Assembly: GCA_963921195.1 (NCBI GenBank) | Contig: OY992540.1 | Span: 40,013,890 to 40,077,889, forward strand | From: Pegoplata infirma | Taxonomy: Eukaryota > Arthropoda > Insecta > Diptera > Anthomyiidae | Length of the DNA stretch: 64,000 nucleotides | Direction: 5' to 3' | Part shown: positions 1 through 11,100 of the stretch, piece after piece | Numbering within the stretch: position 1 is the stretch's first letter | How the letters are laid out: each line of letters opens with the position of its first letter | The notes under the pieces: generated by a model | The model's input: only the letters and a program-made list of their open reading frames with translations | The model's database searches: none | What the model was told of the DNA's origin: nothing | Position numbers and translations under genes: made by a program

Positions 1-862
1 CGGATAGGATCTAGGGGTCGCTCATCGGGGTCAAAGTTGGGCGTAGAGGGGAAAAAATCCACAAAAAGCCCCAAAACTCCCCTGGTTTTGCTCCTAGGGG
101 GGTCAAATGTGAGACCGGCCCCCATTATTTTTTCCCCCTGAACACTTTTGCCAAACATACCTAAGCCCTATCTCCAATCCCTAAGGGGGGTCCCACACAA
201 AGTTTCAATTTTTAAAAAATCTTTCTCCTACCGCTCTAGCTGTCCTAGAAGTCACCCTAGAGGAATCAAATGTATGACCGACCCCCAATATTTTTTCAAC
301 CCCAACATTTTCTTAGAACATACCTACCCCCTATCTTCAATCCTTAGGGTGGTCCCCATACATTTTTTTTATTTTTTCTTAAATTATCATGTTAAATCAG
401 CTCCTACCGGTCCAATGGTGCCTCCTAGAGGGGTCATTATCAAGACCAACCCCCATTAATTTTTAGCCCCCAACACTTCTTCTGAACATACCAATTCCAT
501 ATCTCCAATTCCTAATGGGTCTCCCACACAAAACGACATTTTTGTAAATCTTGCTCCCACCGCTCTAACTATCGCAGGGGTGACCCTAGAGAAGTTAAAT
601 GTGTGACCGACCCCCAATATTTTTTCAGCCCCAACATTTTCCCCAAACAAACCTACCCTCTATTTTTAAGCCTTAAGGGTGTCCCCACACAATTTTTTTT
701 TTTTATTTTTTTTTATAAAATTTGCGCCTACCGCTCCCACTGTGCCTTTTAGGGACGGGAAATGCAGACTGACACCCATTAATTTTTGCCCCCTACATTT
801 TTTCTGAACATACCTATGCCGTATTTCCACTTTGTAGGGGTGCTCCCCTGGGGAAAACTAAG
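1..862. repeat. Left arm of the Foldback-like element
   Basis: Inverted copy of 2276-3135. It contains about five degenerate ~165-bp subunits, each with CACACAAA-type T-rich tracts, a 'ctaccgctct' block, a 'cctagaggggtca' block and a 'cccccaatatttttt' block. Position 1 pairs with about 3135, so the outer tip is outside the window. The inner boundary is near 862, where the pairing TTAGTTTTCCC / GGGAAAACTAA ends. Confidence 0.85.
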
Positions 863-929
863 TGTTTGAAACCAAATTCGGCAAAACGTCTGGACCAGGA
901 GTGCTAATGTTTGCGCGTTTTAAAGAGCA

Positions 930-2033
930 GTGGGAAAATATAAAAGACAAACCGTACAGTCTTGGTGGAAGGAAGTGGCAGGCAACATACCAGCTCAAGT
1001 CCAAACTGACATCAAGTTGTTTTGTTGGGCTCAAATAAAAGAAAAGCAACCCAGAGACGACTACAAGGAGTTTTTTGAAATTGTTTTATTATACCTTGGC
1101 GAAAATATTCCTAATAAGCATTTTAGCCCACCAGGACCCATCAGTCATGCTCGATGGATGGCAAAGGCATATATTGCCTAAAAATGTTTTTGTTCCGAAA
1201 ATATTTTGGTTTAGCCAAAAAGAATTAAATGCACTTCTTCATGTGACCGTTTTCATCATAACAATTTACGTAAAAGCTTGGTTTAGCGCTACCAAAGCAA
1301 TAGAAGCTCCAAATAATGATTTGAATTTTTTGAAAGCGATTGCCAATTATGCTTCAATTGATAAGATTCTGTCGCAACGATTGGTCAAGAGATTCTGTAG
1401 ACATCTCTGGTATCTAAGTGGCGAAGATGTTGCTCTCGCACTATTTGATCCGAATATCTCTTGTGAAATAAAACGAAAAATGTCGAATGCAATTCGTATA
1501 TTTGAAGAAGAGAAAGAGGAATTGGAGGAAGAGTTATCTGACGATGAGATGGACGAATCGTCTAACGAAGACAGCGAGAAAGAAGAAGACGATGATATCG
1601 GGGAAGAAGATGCCTCAGAGGATAGCGGCGACAGTGGCAACAAGGATTGTAATCCTCCAGTACATGTTGTTGGATTCGAAGGTGTGAAAAGAATTAACAT
1701 GGCATCGAAACAAGTGAATCAAGAACTCATGAAAACTGATTTAAGCCACTACGTCACACCTGAGACTCCAAAATTTTTGGCACGCTTCGGAATAACAACC
1801 ATTTCATTGCATCCGATCCAAATACTTGGGAAAATCGTCAGGACTACCAGCGAGCGCTGCAAATATTACGTAAATTACATGTTGTCAACGACGCTGCCGA
1901 AAGAGGCGTAAAATTAATAGAAGACTATAACAACGTGTTGTGCCGTAACGAGGAGGAAAAAATAGTTTTGCTTCAGGTCGTGGCCGAAAATCGAAAACAA
2001 TATCCATCGCACGATAAAAATAAATTAATTTGA
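930..2033 (+). pseudogene. Frameshifted protein gene of the Foldback-like element
   Basis: Coding-like sequence runs through three frames. Frame 930-1181 includes SHARWMAKA. A short second frame near 1160-1220 reads YCLKMFLFRKYFGLAKK. Frame 1075-1911 holds IYVKAWFSATKA, NDLNFLKAIANY, FCRHLWYLSGEDVALALFD and a long acidic tract (about 1500-1640). A shift near 1795-1803 then moves to a frame reading SDPNTWENRQDYQRAL, NDAAERGVKLIEDYNN and a stop at 2031-2033. The fragments join in logical order, so this was one gene of roughly 360 residues, broken by at least three frameshifts. From memory it resembles an uncharacterised multi-copy insect protein family with the motifs KAWF and WYLS; I cannot name a catalytic domain. 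Its position between the inverted arms suggests a transposon protein. Confidence 0.65.
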
Positions 2034-2275
2034 TTTATAGTTATATTATTTATAATTTTTTATTATTTTCAAGTTAAAAAAAATATTTTTTTACGCTTAA
2101 CAAAAGTTACTATTAAATTACAAATTAAAGACCTCGGATTTCTCGATAAAATAAATAAAAAAATTGTGGGGTAACACCTTGAAGATAGAGGGTAGGTATG
2201 TTTGAAGAAAATGTTTTGCCTAAAAAAATATATGGGCAGGTCATACATTTGACTTCTCTACATACATTACTAATT

Positions 2276-3135
2276 TAGTTTTCCCAGGGGAGCACCCCTA
2301 CAAAGTGGAAATACGGCATAGGTATGTTCAGAAAAAATGTAGGGGGCAAAAATTAATGGGTGTCAGTCTGCATTTCCCGTCCCTAAAAGGCACAGTGGGA
2401 GCGGTAGGCGCAAATTTTATAAAAAAAAATTAAAAAAAAAAAATTGTGTGGGGACACCCTTAAGGCTTAAAAATAGAGGGTAGGTTTGTTTGGGGAAAAT
2501 GTTGGGGCTGAAAAAATATTGGGGGTCGGTCACACATTTAACTTCTCTAGGGTCACCCCTGCGATAGTTAGAGCGGTGGGAGCAAGATTTACAAAAATGT
2601 CGTTTTGTGTGGGAGACCCCTTAGGAATTGGAGATATGGAATTGGTATGTTCAGAAGAAGTGTTGGGGGCTAAAAATTAATGGGGGTTGGTCTTGATAAT
2701 GACCCCTCTAGGAGGCACCATTGGACCGGTAGGAGCTGATTTAATATGACAATTTAAGAAAAAATAAAAAAAATGTATGGGGACCACCCTAAGGATTGAA
2801 GATAGGGGGTAGGTATGTTCTAAGAAAATGTTGGGGTTGAAAAAATATTGGTGGTCGGTCATACATTTGATTCCCCTAGGGTGACTTCTAGGACAGCTAG
2901 AGCGGTAGGAGCAAAATTTTTTTAAAATTGAAACTTTGTATGGGACCCCCCTTAGGGATTGCAGATAGGGCTTAGGTATGTTTGACAAAAGTGTTCAGGG
3001 AGAAAAAATAATGGGGGCCGGTCTCACATTTGACCCCTCTAGGAGCAAAACCAGGGGAGTTTTGGGCCTTTTAGTGGATTTTTTCTCCTCTACGCCCAAC
3101 TTTGACCCCGATGAGCGACCCCTAGATCCTATCCG
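2276..3135. repeat. Right arm of the Foldback-like element
   Basis: Inverted copy of the left arm with the same ~165-bp subunit structure. One further diverged subunit seems to sit inside it at about 2165-2275 (motifs for a ~'gggtaggtatgtttg' block and 'catacatttgacttctc'), which the left arm lacks. This suggests the arms differ in subunit number, as in other Foldback elements. Confidence 0.8.
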
Positions 3136-3239
3136 ATCTGCCCCATTTTTTGGCCCATGCATTTTTTTTACGAACCTCACAAAATAAACGGTTCTAGCGT
3201 GTCGAAATCGGAAACTCGTGCACTATTTCACCCCTAATA

Positions 3240-3745
3240 CTCACTCATTCTGTTTGTGGTTGGAGAGTATAAAAACATGGGCGTATTTTGTTGGAGGGGG
3301 GTTTCAGCGATGGGAGACAACCTTTATGGATCCAACTGCAGGACTTTGAACTTTTTCTGACAAAATACTATTTCATTTACTAAGCAAAAGTACAAAAAAC
3401 CTATAAAAATTGCATTTTATCAGAGGTTAGATTAGTTCTTAAAGGGGGAACTTTTTTCCCCCTGATCCGATTTTGCCCATGTTCGAACCAGCCCAATACC
3501 ATAAGACATATTCGAACCAAACTTTAGGAGTCTAGCTCCTTTATTTTGGACTGTATCGTGTCTTTCATAGACGAACAGACGGACGGATATCGCTAGAATG
3601 TTTTAAAATCGATCACTGATCAGTAATATTTATACTTTATGGGGTCTAGACCGATATTTCGATGCGTTACACACGGAATGACAAAGTGAGTATACCCAAA
3701 TACTGTGGTTGGAGGAAATAAAAATATAATTGAAACAAGTTATAG
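3240..3745. repeat. Dispersed fly repeat, partial copy
   Basis: Shares a long colinear stretch with 55880-56222: a 'tgcaggactt' block, 'cagaggttrgattagttctt', a 'gggggaactttttccccctg' block, 'cataagacatattcg', and 'gatgcgttacacacggaatg' followed by 'gagtataccc'. It carries a short GACGGACGGA tract near 3585. No ORF of note is present. It appears to be a non-autonomous dispersed element, here truncated at its left end. Confidence 0.6.
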
Positions 3746-3894
3746 TGGGTATTGCAGAATCTTTCGATACCCTTTACCATTAATAGAGATGGACAAAGGG
3801 TAAATACCCGGTAAAATAGGTAAATTGGGTAGAAATTGGTAAATACCCGGGTATTTTCACAAAGGTGGGTATAAAGTATGTTGTAGAAAATTTG

Positions 3895-4535
3895 GTGAAC
3901 AAAAACATTTTTCAGCGAAATTTAATGAATTTTATACTACAAAATAGTACTTTCTTAGAAAAAATAGTACTTTTTTAGAAAAAATAGTGTTCTTTAAGGA
4001 AAAATAGAAAAAAGTTCTTTGTTAGAGAGAAAGTGTTTTTAAATAAATAGTACTTTTTTATAAAAGTACTAGCTCACCTTTAAGACAAAATGTACTTTTT
4101 CTGGAAAAAGTACTTATTTAGAAAAATGGTACTTTTTTCCTAAAAAGTATTATTTAAGAAAAAATAGTACTTTTTTAAAAAAATAAAGTTAAAAGTAAAT
4201 TTTTTACTACTTTTTTAGAAAAAAAGTATTTTGTTCTAAAAAAAGTACTTTTTCTGAAAAAAGGTACTTTTCCTAAAAAAATTACTTTTTTTAGAAAAAG
4301 TAATTTTTTTTAGAAAAAGTAAATTTTTTAGAAATTTTTTCTAAAAAAAAGTACTTTTTTCTAAAAAAAACGTTTTTTTTTTTTTTTTTTAAAAAGTACT
4401 TTTTTAGAAAAAGTAAATTTTTTAGATAAAAGTACTTTTTTGAAAAAGTACCTTTTTCTTAAAAAAAAGGTACTTTTTCTAAAAAATTTGTTTTTTTCTA
4501 AAAAAAAAGTAGTATTAAAGTACTTTTTTTTAGAA
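3895..4535. repeat. Degenerate palindromic minisatellite (GTAC / TTTAGAAAA)
   Basis: A tract of about 640 bp made almost only of variants of AAAAAGTACTTTTT and TTTTTTAGAAAAAA alternating every 16-20 bases. Both modules are close to self-complementary, so the tract can fold in many registers. It ends about 170 bp before the first visible LRP4 exon and lies in the intron or 5' flank of the gene. Confidence 0.75.
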
Positions 4536-4706
4536 GTTCTAAGCAAGAACCTTCCATTTTAAGTCTGAGCACAATGGATTTGCCTAGCTTTCTTTTAAGG
4601 CTTGTACAACCCACCTTCAACTCAACTTACTCAAGTCAAAAAAATGTTTATATCTCCCAACTTTACGACTTTTCTAAAATTTATTATCATTCTTTTTATT
4701 TTTCAG

Positions 4707-5160
4707 ATGCTCCAGTGAACATTTCCCCTGCAATGATGGTTATTGCATATCAATTGCTTTTCGTTGTGATGGTGAACAGGATTGCAATGACAATTCCGAT
4801 GAAACTAAATGTCCGGCCGTTATTAATAGTTGTCCAGAGGGTGAGTTTAAGTGCAGGGGTGGTTTGGGTGGTGCTGGCGGTCCTGGTGGTCGTTGTATTC
4901 TATCGAGATTTCGCTGTGATGGTGACAACGATTGTGGCGATTGGAGTGATGAAGAGAATTGCCCGCAAAAACCTTCGCAATGTACCTCAAGTCAATTTAA
5001 ATGTGCCGATGGCAATTGTATACCTTTGCGTTGGAAATGTGATAAAGAACAAGATTGTGATGGAGGTGAAGATGAAAATGAATGTGTTAATATGAATTCA
5101 GGTGTGGCCACAACCTGTGGTACTGATGAGTTTACATGCAATAATGGGAGATGTATTTTG
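4707..5160 (+). CDS. Lrp4: Lrp4 exon: LDLa modules 1-3 and half of 4
   Basis: Acceptor TTTTTCAG at 4706, donor GTGAGT at 5161. One base completes a split codon, then the frame starts with a cysteine at 4708. It encodes three full LDLa modules with CDG/CDK, DC and SDE or EDE calcium-binding residues, and the first half of a fourth (CGTDEFTCNNGRCIL). Module 2 has an unusual glycine-rich loop (GGLGGAGGPGG) between its second and third cysteines. The exon ends on a whole codon. Confidence 0.9.
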
Positions 5161-8100
5161 GTGAGTAAACATTTTAGAATTTGCGGTAATAATTTAAAGT
5201 ATTCAACAATTTGAAAGTTTTATTTTCTAAAACTGCACATAGACCTTTTTGCAGGTCAATGATTTGTTAGTTGAACTTTTTTTTATTTTGCACATAGTCC
5301 TTTTTACTGGTCAATGAGTTGTTAGTAATATTTGTTGTCATCCTCTTTCTCCAACTGAAATATTTTTTTTTAAATTCAGCGTTCCTGGCTATGTGATGGT
5401 TATCCCGACTGTTCCTCTGGTGAAGATGAAGTCGATTGTCTTTTAAAATGTGATCCGGGACAATTTCTTTGTCCAGCTAAAAAGAATATTACCAATTTGA
5501 AGTAAGTATTTTTTTTTTGATTATTTTTCAACTTTGAGTATATTTTGATGATTTTATTGAATTTCAGAATTTGTGTCCATCAAAAACATGTGTGTGATGG
5601 TCAAAATGATTGTCCTTTAGGTGAGGATGAAATGAATTGTCCTCATTATCGTGAGTGTGGAGATGGTAGCAAATGCGAACAGTTGTGTATTACAACACCT
5701 AGAGGTCGAGAAGAATGTGCTTGTCGTTTAGGTTTCTTAATGAATCTTAATAAAAAGAAGTAAGTATTATTTAAAATAAATTAAATTATTTAATTCGAAT
5801 TCTGGATAAAGTTTTACCAAAAAACTGCACCCTGTAACCAATAATTAAGAAATATATAAATCAAATATCCACAAATACTTCTCGCTTTGGTCTGTTTTCC
5901 ATACTTTATTTTCCAGTGTGGAGAATACCCAAAATATATATTAAAAAGAAGAAACTAAGGATCAGTATGGGGTATGCTCGTGTCCCTCGTTGGAGCATCC
6001 TTGATTGTAAATCAATAAAATTCATTTTTCAGTCAAACAATTCGTATGTGTACTAAACTCCCACGGAGGTCTTCCCTCTTACTAAAATCTTAAAACACAA
6101 GGAAATCGAGTATCCATATCTCTCTTTTCCCTCCCACACACTATTTTTCTGTCCAATTCAAATCACTTAATTAATACGGGAAATCCCTGAGTATTAGTTT
6201 AATTAAAAATAATAAACGCTCAGTTAGTGGTGTGACCGCGCGCCACGTTGGGCGCCATTTGTAATATTGAAACTTGTGGAATTTTTGTGAGATAGTGATG
6301 TAGTTTAAAGCTGAATTCGCAATGAAGGAGTACTCTGTGCCAAAGAGTGGATTTTGTTCCTTTCTCTTTTGCACTTACACATTTTTGTAAGATGGTATCT
6401 CCATTTTTAGGGATGGTACTCTGTAGTACAGAGTACTCTGACATTGTGTCGAAGCCACAAAAGAGGTTTCAGCTTATAAAAAAATAAAAGGCTAAGTTTT
6501 GAGTGGGATCGAGCCTCACGTTGGGTGCCAATTGCAATATTAAAACTTATGGAATTTAAGTGCGATGATTATGTAGTTTAAATTAAATAATGGATTTCAG
6601 CTTATACACCCATCAATTGGCAATTTCCAAAATAAAAGTTTTTTTTTATATCTATGGGCCTGTCACAGAGTCAATTCCGTTCGGAAGTGGAATTGAATTT
6701 TTCCGCCTAAAACGGATTTTTTATTTTAAATGAAGCTATTTCTCATCATGCCAGTCAAATCCATTCTGGTTATTGAAAGTGGTTTAATTTCCGAAAAAAA
6801 ATCGTCTTTCATTTTCCCAGTAAGCATTTAAAACCACTTCTGAACTTTGTGACAGGGTCACTACTATTAAATTTGATTAAAAATTAATTTTGACTGAAAA
6901 AAGTTTTGAAAAAAAAAATTATTTTTATTTCGATCTCTATTCCATCCTACTTCGTTCCCGGTTCTAATTCATTTTGTTTTCAGTTCCATTCCATATTGGT
7001 TTTTGTGCGTTCTATTCAATTCTGAATAACATGGTCCACAAAAGTAAATTTAAAAAATGTCTGGGGTTTTTGGCACAATCGGTTAAAAAGTGCCGTATTT
7101 ACCTTTTTTGGCTAATGAAAATCCAAATTTCTGAAAATTTTATCTTATGACCATTATTTCCAATCCAAAATCCAATCCTACTTGAGAAATTTTCAGATTT
7201 TGGCATGAGTTTAATAAAACTTTTTATAAAAAGTACCAATTTCCCGTTCTTTATTCCTGGAAAGAATTTTCGTTTCCTGTTACACTCAACTTCCTTCTTT
7301 GTTCTATTCTGATTTGTTCCCTGTTCCATTCCATATCGTTACATGTGGGTTTAATGCCTCTCCGAATAATTGTGAGCTAAAAAAAAAATTTTTGTATGCC
7401 CTTTTTCTCAATAGATCAAAAAGCACCAATTTTTTACCCTTTTTACCCATAAACAATGAAGGTTCAAAAAATTCAATTGTTTAATAAAAGTACCAGTTTA
7501 CCCTTCTTTAACCCCTCTTTTCCTCCTTAAATCCAAACTTCAAAAAAAAAAATCAGAATTTTCTTAAATTTTAAGTTTCTGGGCCATTTTTTTTGGATAT
7601 CAAAAATGTACCGAAGCACATATTTTTAGCCCATTTATTAAAGTCGGAACTTCCAAAATTTTTGTTTTTCGGAACGTGTTTTCCGCTGGATGATATTACA
7701 TTACAAATATCAAGTTTTTATGACAATTATTTTAAAAGATTAAGAATGTACCACAGAATACTTTGAACACTCCTAGAATTAGAACTTTCTAAAAAGTACT
7801 TTCGTCAGAATGTCTCCTCCGGACGATGTTATGTTTCTAGAACTATTATTTCAGGATAAGAAAAGCTTTTTAGTCTTTTTGTCCCCTTAGAATTGGAATT
7901 TCCAAAAATTACTATTTTCGATATGATTTTTTTTTTCGTTAATTCAAATGTATAACCATTTTTCAGAAGATCAAATAAAGTACCAACGTGTACTTTTTTC
8001 CCTAATTAAATTGGAACCTTAGAGGAAGTACTTTCGTTTAAATGTTTTTTTCGACGGATGATGCTGCATTGCAAATTTTAAGTTTCTAGAACCATTACAT

Positions 8101-11100
8101 CAGGAGATAGAAAAAGTACCAAGTAAATTTTTTCCAATTTTACTACTTTAAATTCGGAATTATCAAAACGTACTTTTTTCAGAATGTTTTTCCGATGATG
8201 TGACATTTCACAATAAAAGTTTTTAGAACCATTATTTTAGGAGGTAGAAAAGTACAAAAGTAACCTTGTTTTAGAATCGAAATTTCCAAAAAGTACTTTT
8301 TCAGATTTTTTTCCAATAGAGGACCCTACATTCCAAATTTATGACAACTATTTCAAAAGAAGTACTTTCGTTAAAATATTTTTTCGGCGGACAATCCTAA
8401 ATTCCAAGTTTCTGGAACCATTATTTCTAAAGATAGAAAAGGTACCACAGTAAATTTGTTTCCCTTTTTACTACATTAAAATCGGCATTTTCAATTAAGA
8501 AATTTCAAACCAAGAGTTTTTAGTACCATTATTTCAGGAGATTGAAAAAGTACCATTACCAAAGACAGAAAAAGATTGAAAAAGTACCATTACCAAAGTA
8601 CACACTCTTTTTGCCCACTCAGGAATCGGAATTTTCAAAAAGTACTTTTTCTGAATTTTAAGTTCCTAGGACCATTATTTGAGTAAATAGAAAAGGTACC
8701 AAAGTAGACTCATTAACTTACAATAAGTGTGCTCCCTTGGAATCAGAATTTCCAAAAAAAAATTTTCGAAAGGTTTTTCCGCTAGCGGATACTACATTCT
8801 AAATTTTGAAAAATATCACCGCTCAACAAATCGAAGGTTTTTGACTCCGGTTTGAATTTTCATATAAAATGTTTAAAGATTTTGACTCGCTGATTACAAA
8901 TCCGTGTTCCAAATTTCTCCATCATGTCTAGAATTTGAATTATTCGCGATTGAAAATGCGAAAAAAAAACGCGATTTTTTTTTAAAGCCTGCACAGCAGT
9001 CGCTGGGTGGAATAAAAATCTGGTATAAAGCGTGAGAGTAGAATTGAACTATGATCTCAAAAATTTATCAAAAAAATTTTAAGTTGTTGCACTATTATTG
9101 GCCAAAAATGCATTTTAAAAAAACACTGTCAAAAAAATTAGAAAAAGTACCATTTTTAAAAGGCTCTAAAACAAAAACCAGATGATCACTCTTTACTGCG
9201 ATGAGCTCAAAATTTAGGCAAAAGTTCATTCTTTCTTATAAACTTTTAAACCCATTCAAGATATCTTCCGGATTATACAAAAAATAACACAGAAAGCTTA
9301 ATTTTGTAAAATATTTATTTTTTTGGAGTTTTTCTTTGAAAAATATCAAAAAACTAAGGTAAATTTTACAAAAATGGTAATTTTAACAGTGTCATTTTAA
9401 AACGCAAGTAAAGCCCAACCAAACGTAAGCTGGATTTTTTTACTAACGTGTATAAATTATCCTATACAAATTTGACGTTTTTTAACTATATACGGCAAAT
9501 TTATGTCAAATTTCTGTGGGATAATTTATACACGTTAGCATAAAAATCCACCTGTAATAATTTGAAAAAAAATTGTGTTCTATGTTGGAAACCATAGAAA
9601 AATTATACTTTTGCGCTTTATACCAGATTTGTATTCCATTGAATGGCTGCTGTGCAGGCTTTCAAATAATGCAAAAATCGTAGTTTTTCGCATTTTCAAT
9701 CGTGAATAACTAAAAATCTGGACGTGATGGGAAAATTTGGAGAACAGATTTGGAATAAGGAGATCAAAGTCTACTAAAATTGATCATCAGAATTTAAACC
9801 GGAAAATGAGTATTGAGCGGTGTATTTCAGAAGAGCACAATTGCTTTTTTAATTTTTAATATCGGACTTTTAAACTGTATTTTTTTTTCAGATTTGTTTT
9901 CGCTGGATGATCAGACATTTTAAATTTTTTGAACCATAATTCTTGGATATACAAAATGTACACTTTTTCGTGCTAGAATTAGATTTTCACAAAAGTAAAT
10001 TTTTCGGAATGTTTATTTTCGCTAGAGGAATATTAATTCATGACCATTATATCAGAAGATCTAAAATGAGTACTTTCTAAAGTATTGGTACTTTCGTAAA
10101 AATATTTTCTCCTCACGATCCTACATTTCAAGTTTCTAGAACCATAATTTTGAAAAATAAAAAAAAGTACTAAAGTGTACTTTTTTATCTCGTTTTGCCC
10201 CGTTTTCTGTAACAATTTATGAAAACCTCTCCTCAACAATAATTTCACTTCTAAAAATGTTTTCATTCTCTTTTGTCTTTCTTTTCAGTTGCACTGATAT
10301 CGATGAATGCCAATACTTATCAAATCCTGTTTGTTCTCAAAAATGTGAAAATAATCATGGCTCCTTTGTATGTTCCTGTGAGAGTGGTTATGTCTTACGT
10401 CCTGATATGCGAACCTGCAAAGCCTTAGGTGGTGCTATGACTCTAATTGTAGCCAATCGTTGGGACATAAGACGTGTTACGCTAAGCAATAATCGTTATG
10501 CCGCCATTGTTAAGGGTCTTCATAATGCTATCGCTTTAGATTATCATTATCGTAAAGGTCTATTGTTTTGGTCGGATATTTCAACGGATGTTATAAAAAT
10601 GGTCTATATTAATGGTACACGTGTTAGAGATTTAATTAAATGGGGTTTAGAATCACCAGGTGGTATAGCTGTAGATTGGATACATGACTTACTGTTCTGG
10701 ACTGATTCAGGCACACGTAGAGTTGAGGTCTCCAATTTTGATGGTACCCTAAGATCGGTTATTGTAGCCAACGATTTGGATAAGCCACGTGCTATTGTGG
10801 TACATCCCGGTGAGGCTATGGTATTTTGGACAGATTGGGGTCCTAATCCAAAAATTGAACGTGCTTTTATGGATGGTTCTCAGAGGCAGGTTATCATATC
10901 GAAAGGTGTTACCTGGCCTAATGGATTGACTATTGATTATCCTAGCCATAAACTTTACTGGGCCGATGCTAAACAACATGCTATAGAATGTGCCAATTTA
11001 GATGGTTCAGACCGGGCTAAAATTTTAAGTACTCATCTACCTCATCCTTTTGCCATGACCATATTTGAAGATACCATGTTTTGGACTGATTGGAATACGA

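Larger units (their letters stand above)
1..3180. mobile_element. Foldback-like element with long composite inverted repeats
   Basis: Bases 1-862 are the reverse complement of about 2276-3135 with few differences; both arms encode the same 64-residue shadow ORF on opposite strands. The arms are not unique sequence: blocks reading like GACCGACCCCCAATATT recur near 111, 276, 442, 606 and 767, a spacing of about 165 bp with two alternating variants, so the higher-order unit is about 330 bp. Arms made of tandem subrepeats are the hallmark of Foldback-type elements (Drosophila FB, Galileo). The centre (about 870-2270) carries a decayed protein gene. The left end is cut by the window edge; the right end continues at least to 3135 and probably about 3180. 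The superfamily cannot be fixed from sequence alone. A detached arm fragment lies at 60125-60392. Confidence 0.8.
7020..10260. repeat. Degenerate ~120-bp tandem repeat filling an Lrp4 intron
   Basis: Variants of a block with 'ggaattttcaaaaagtacttt', 'ttccgctggatgat', 'aagtttctagaaccattatttcag' and 'agatagaaaaagtacc' recur near 7150, 7725, 7840, 7955, 8092, 8220, 8345, 8420, 8525, 8670, 9940, 10043 and 10140. Spacing is mostly 100-130 bp. The run is interrupted by the long-inverted-repeat element at 8817-9822. No coding frame is apparent. Confidence 0.65.

Noticed and set aside
1347..1700. - strand serine-rich ORF
   Set aside because: It is the antisense of the acidic Glu/Asp tract in the Foldback-element protein.
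4574..5095. A 173-residue + strand ORF overlapping the first LRP4 exon
   Set aside because: It is an out-of-frame shadow. The real frame starting at 4708 gives clean LDLa modules and is bounded by splice sites.
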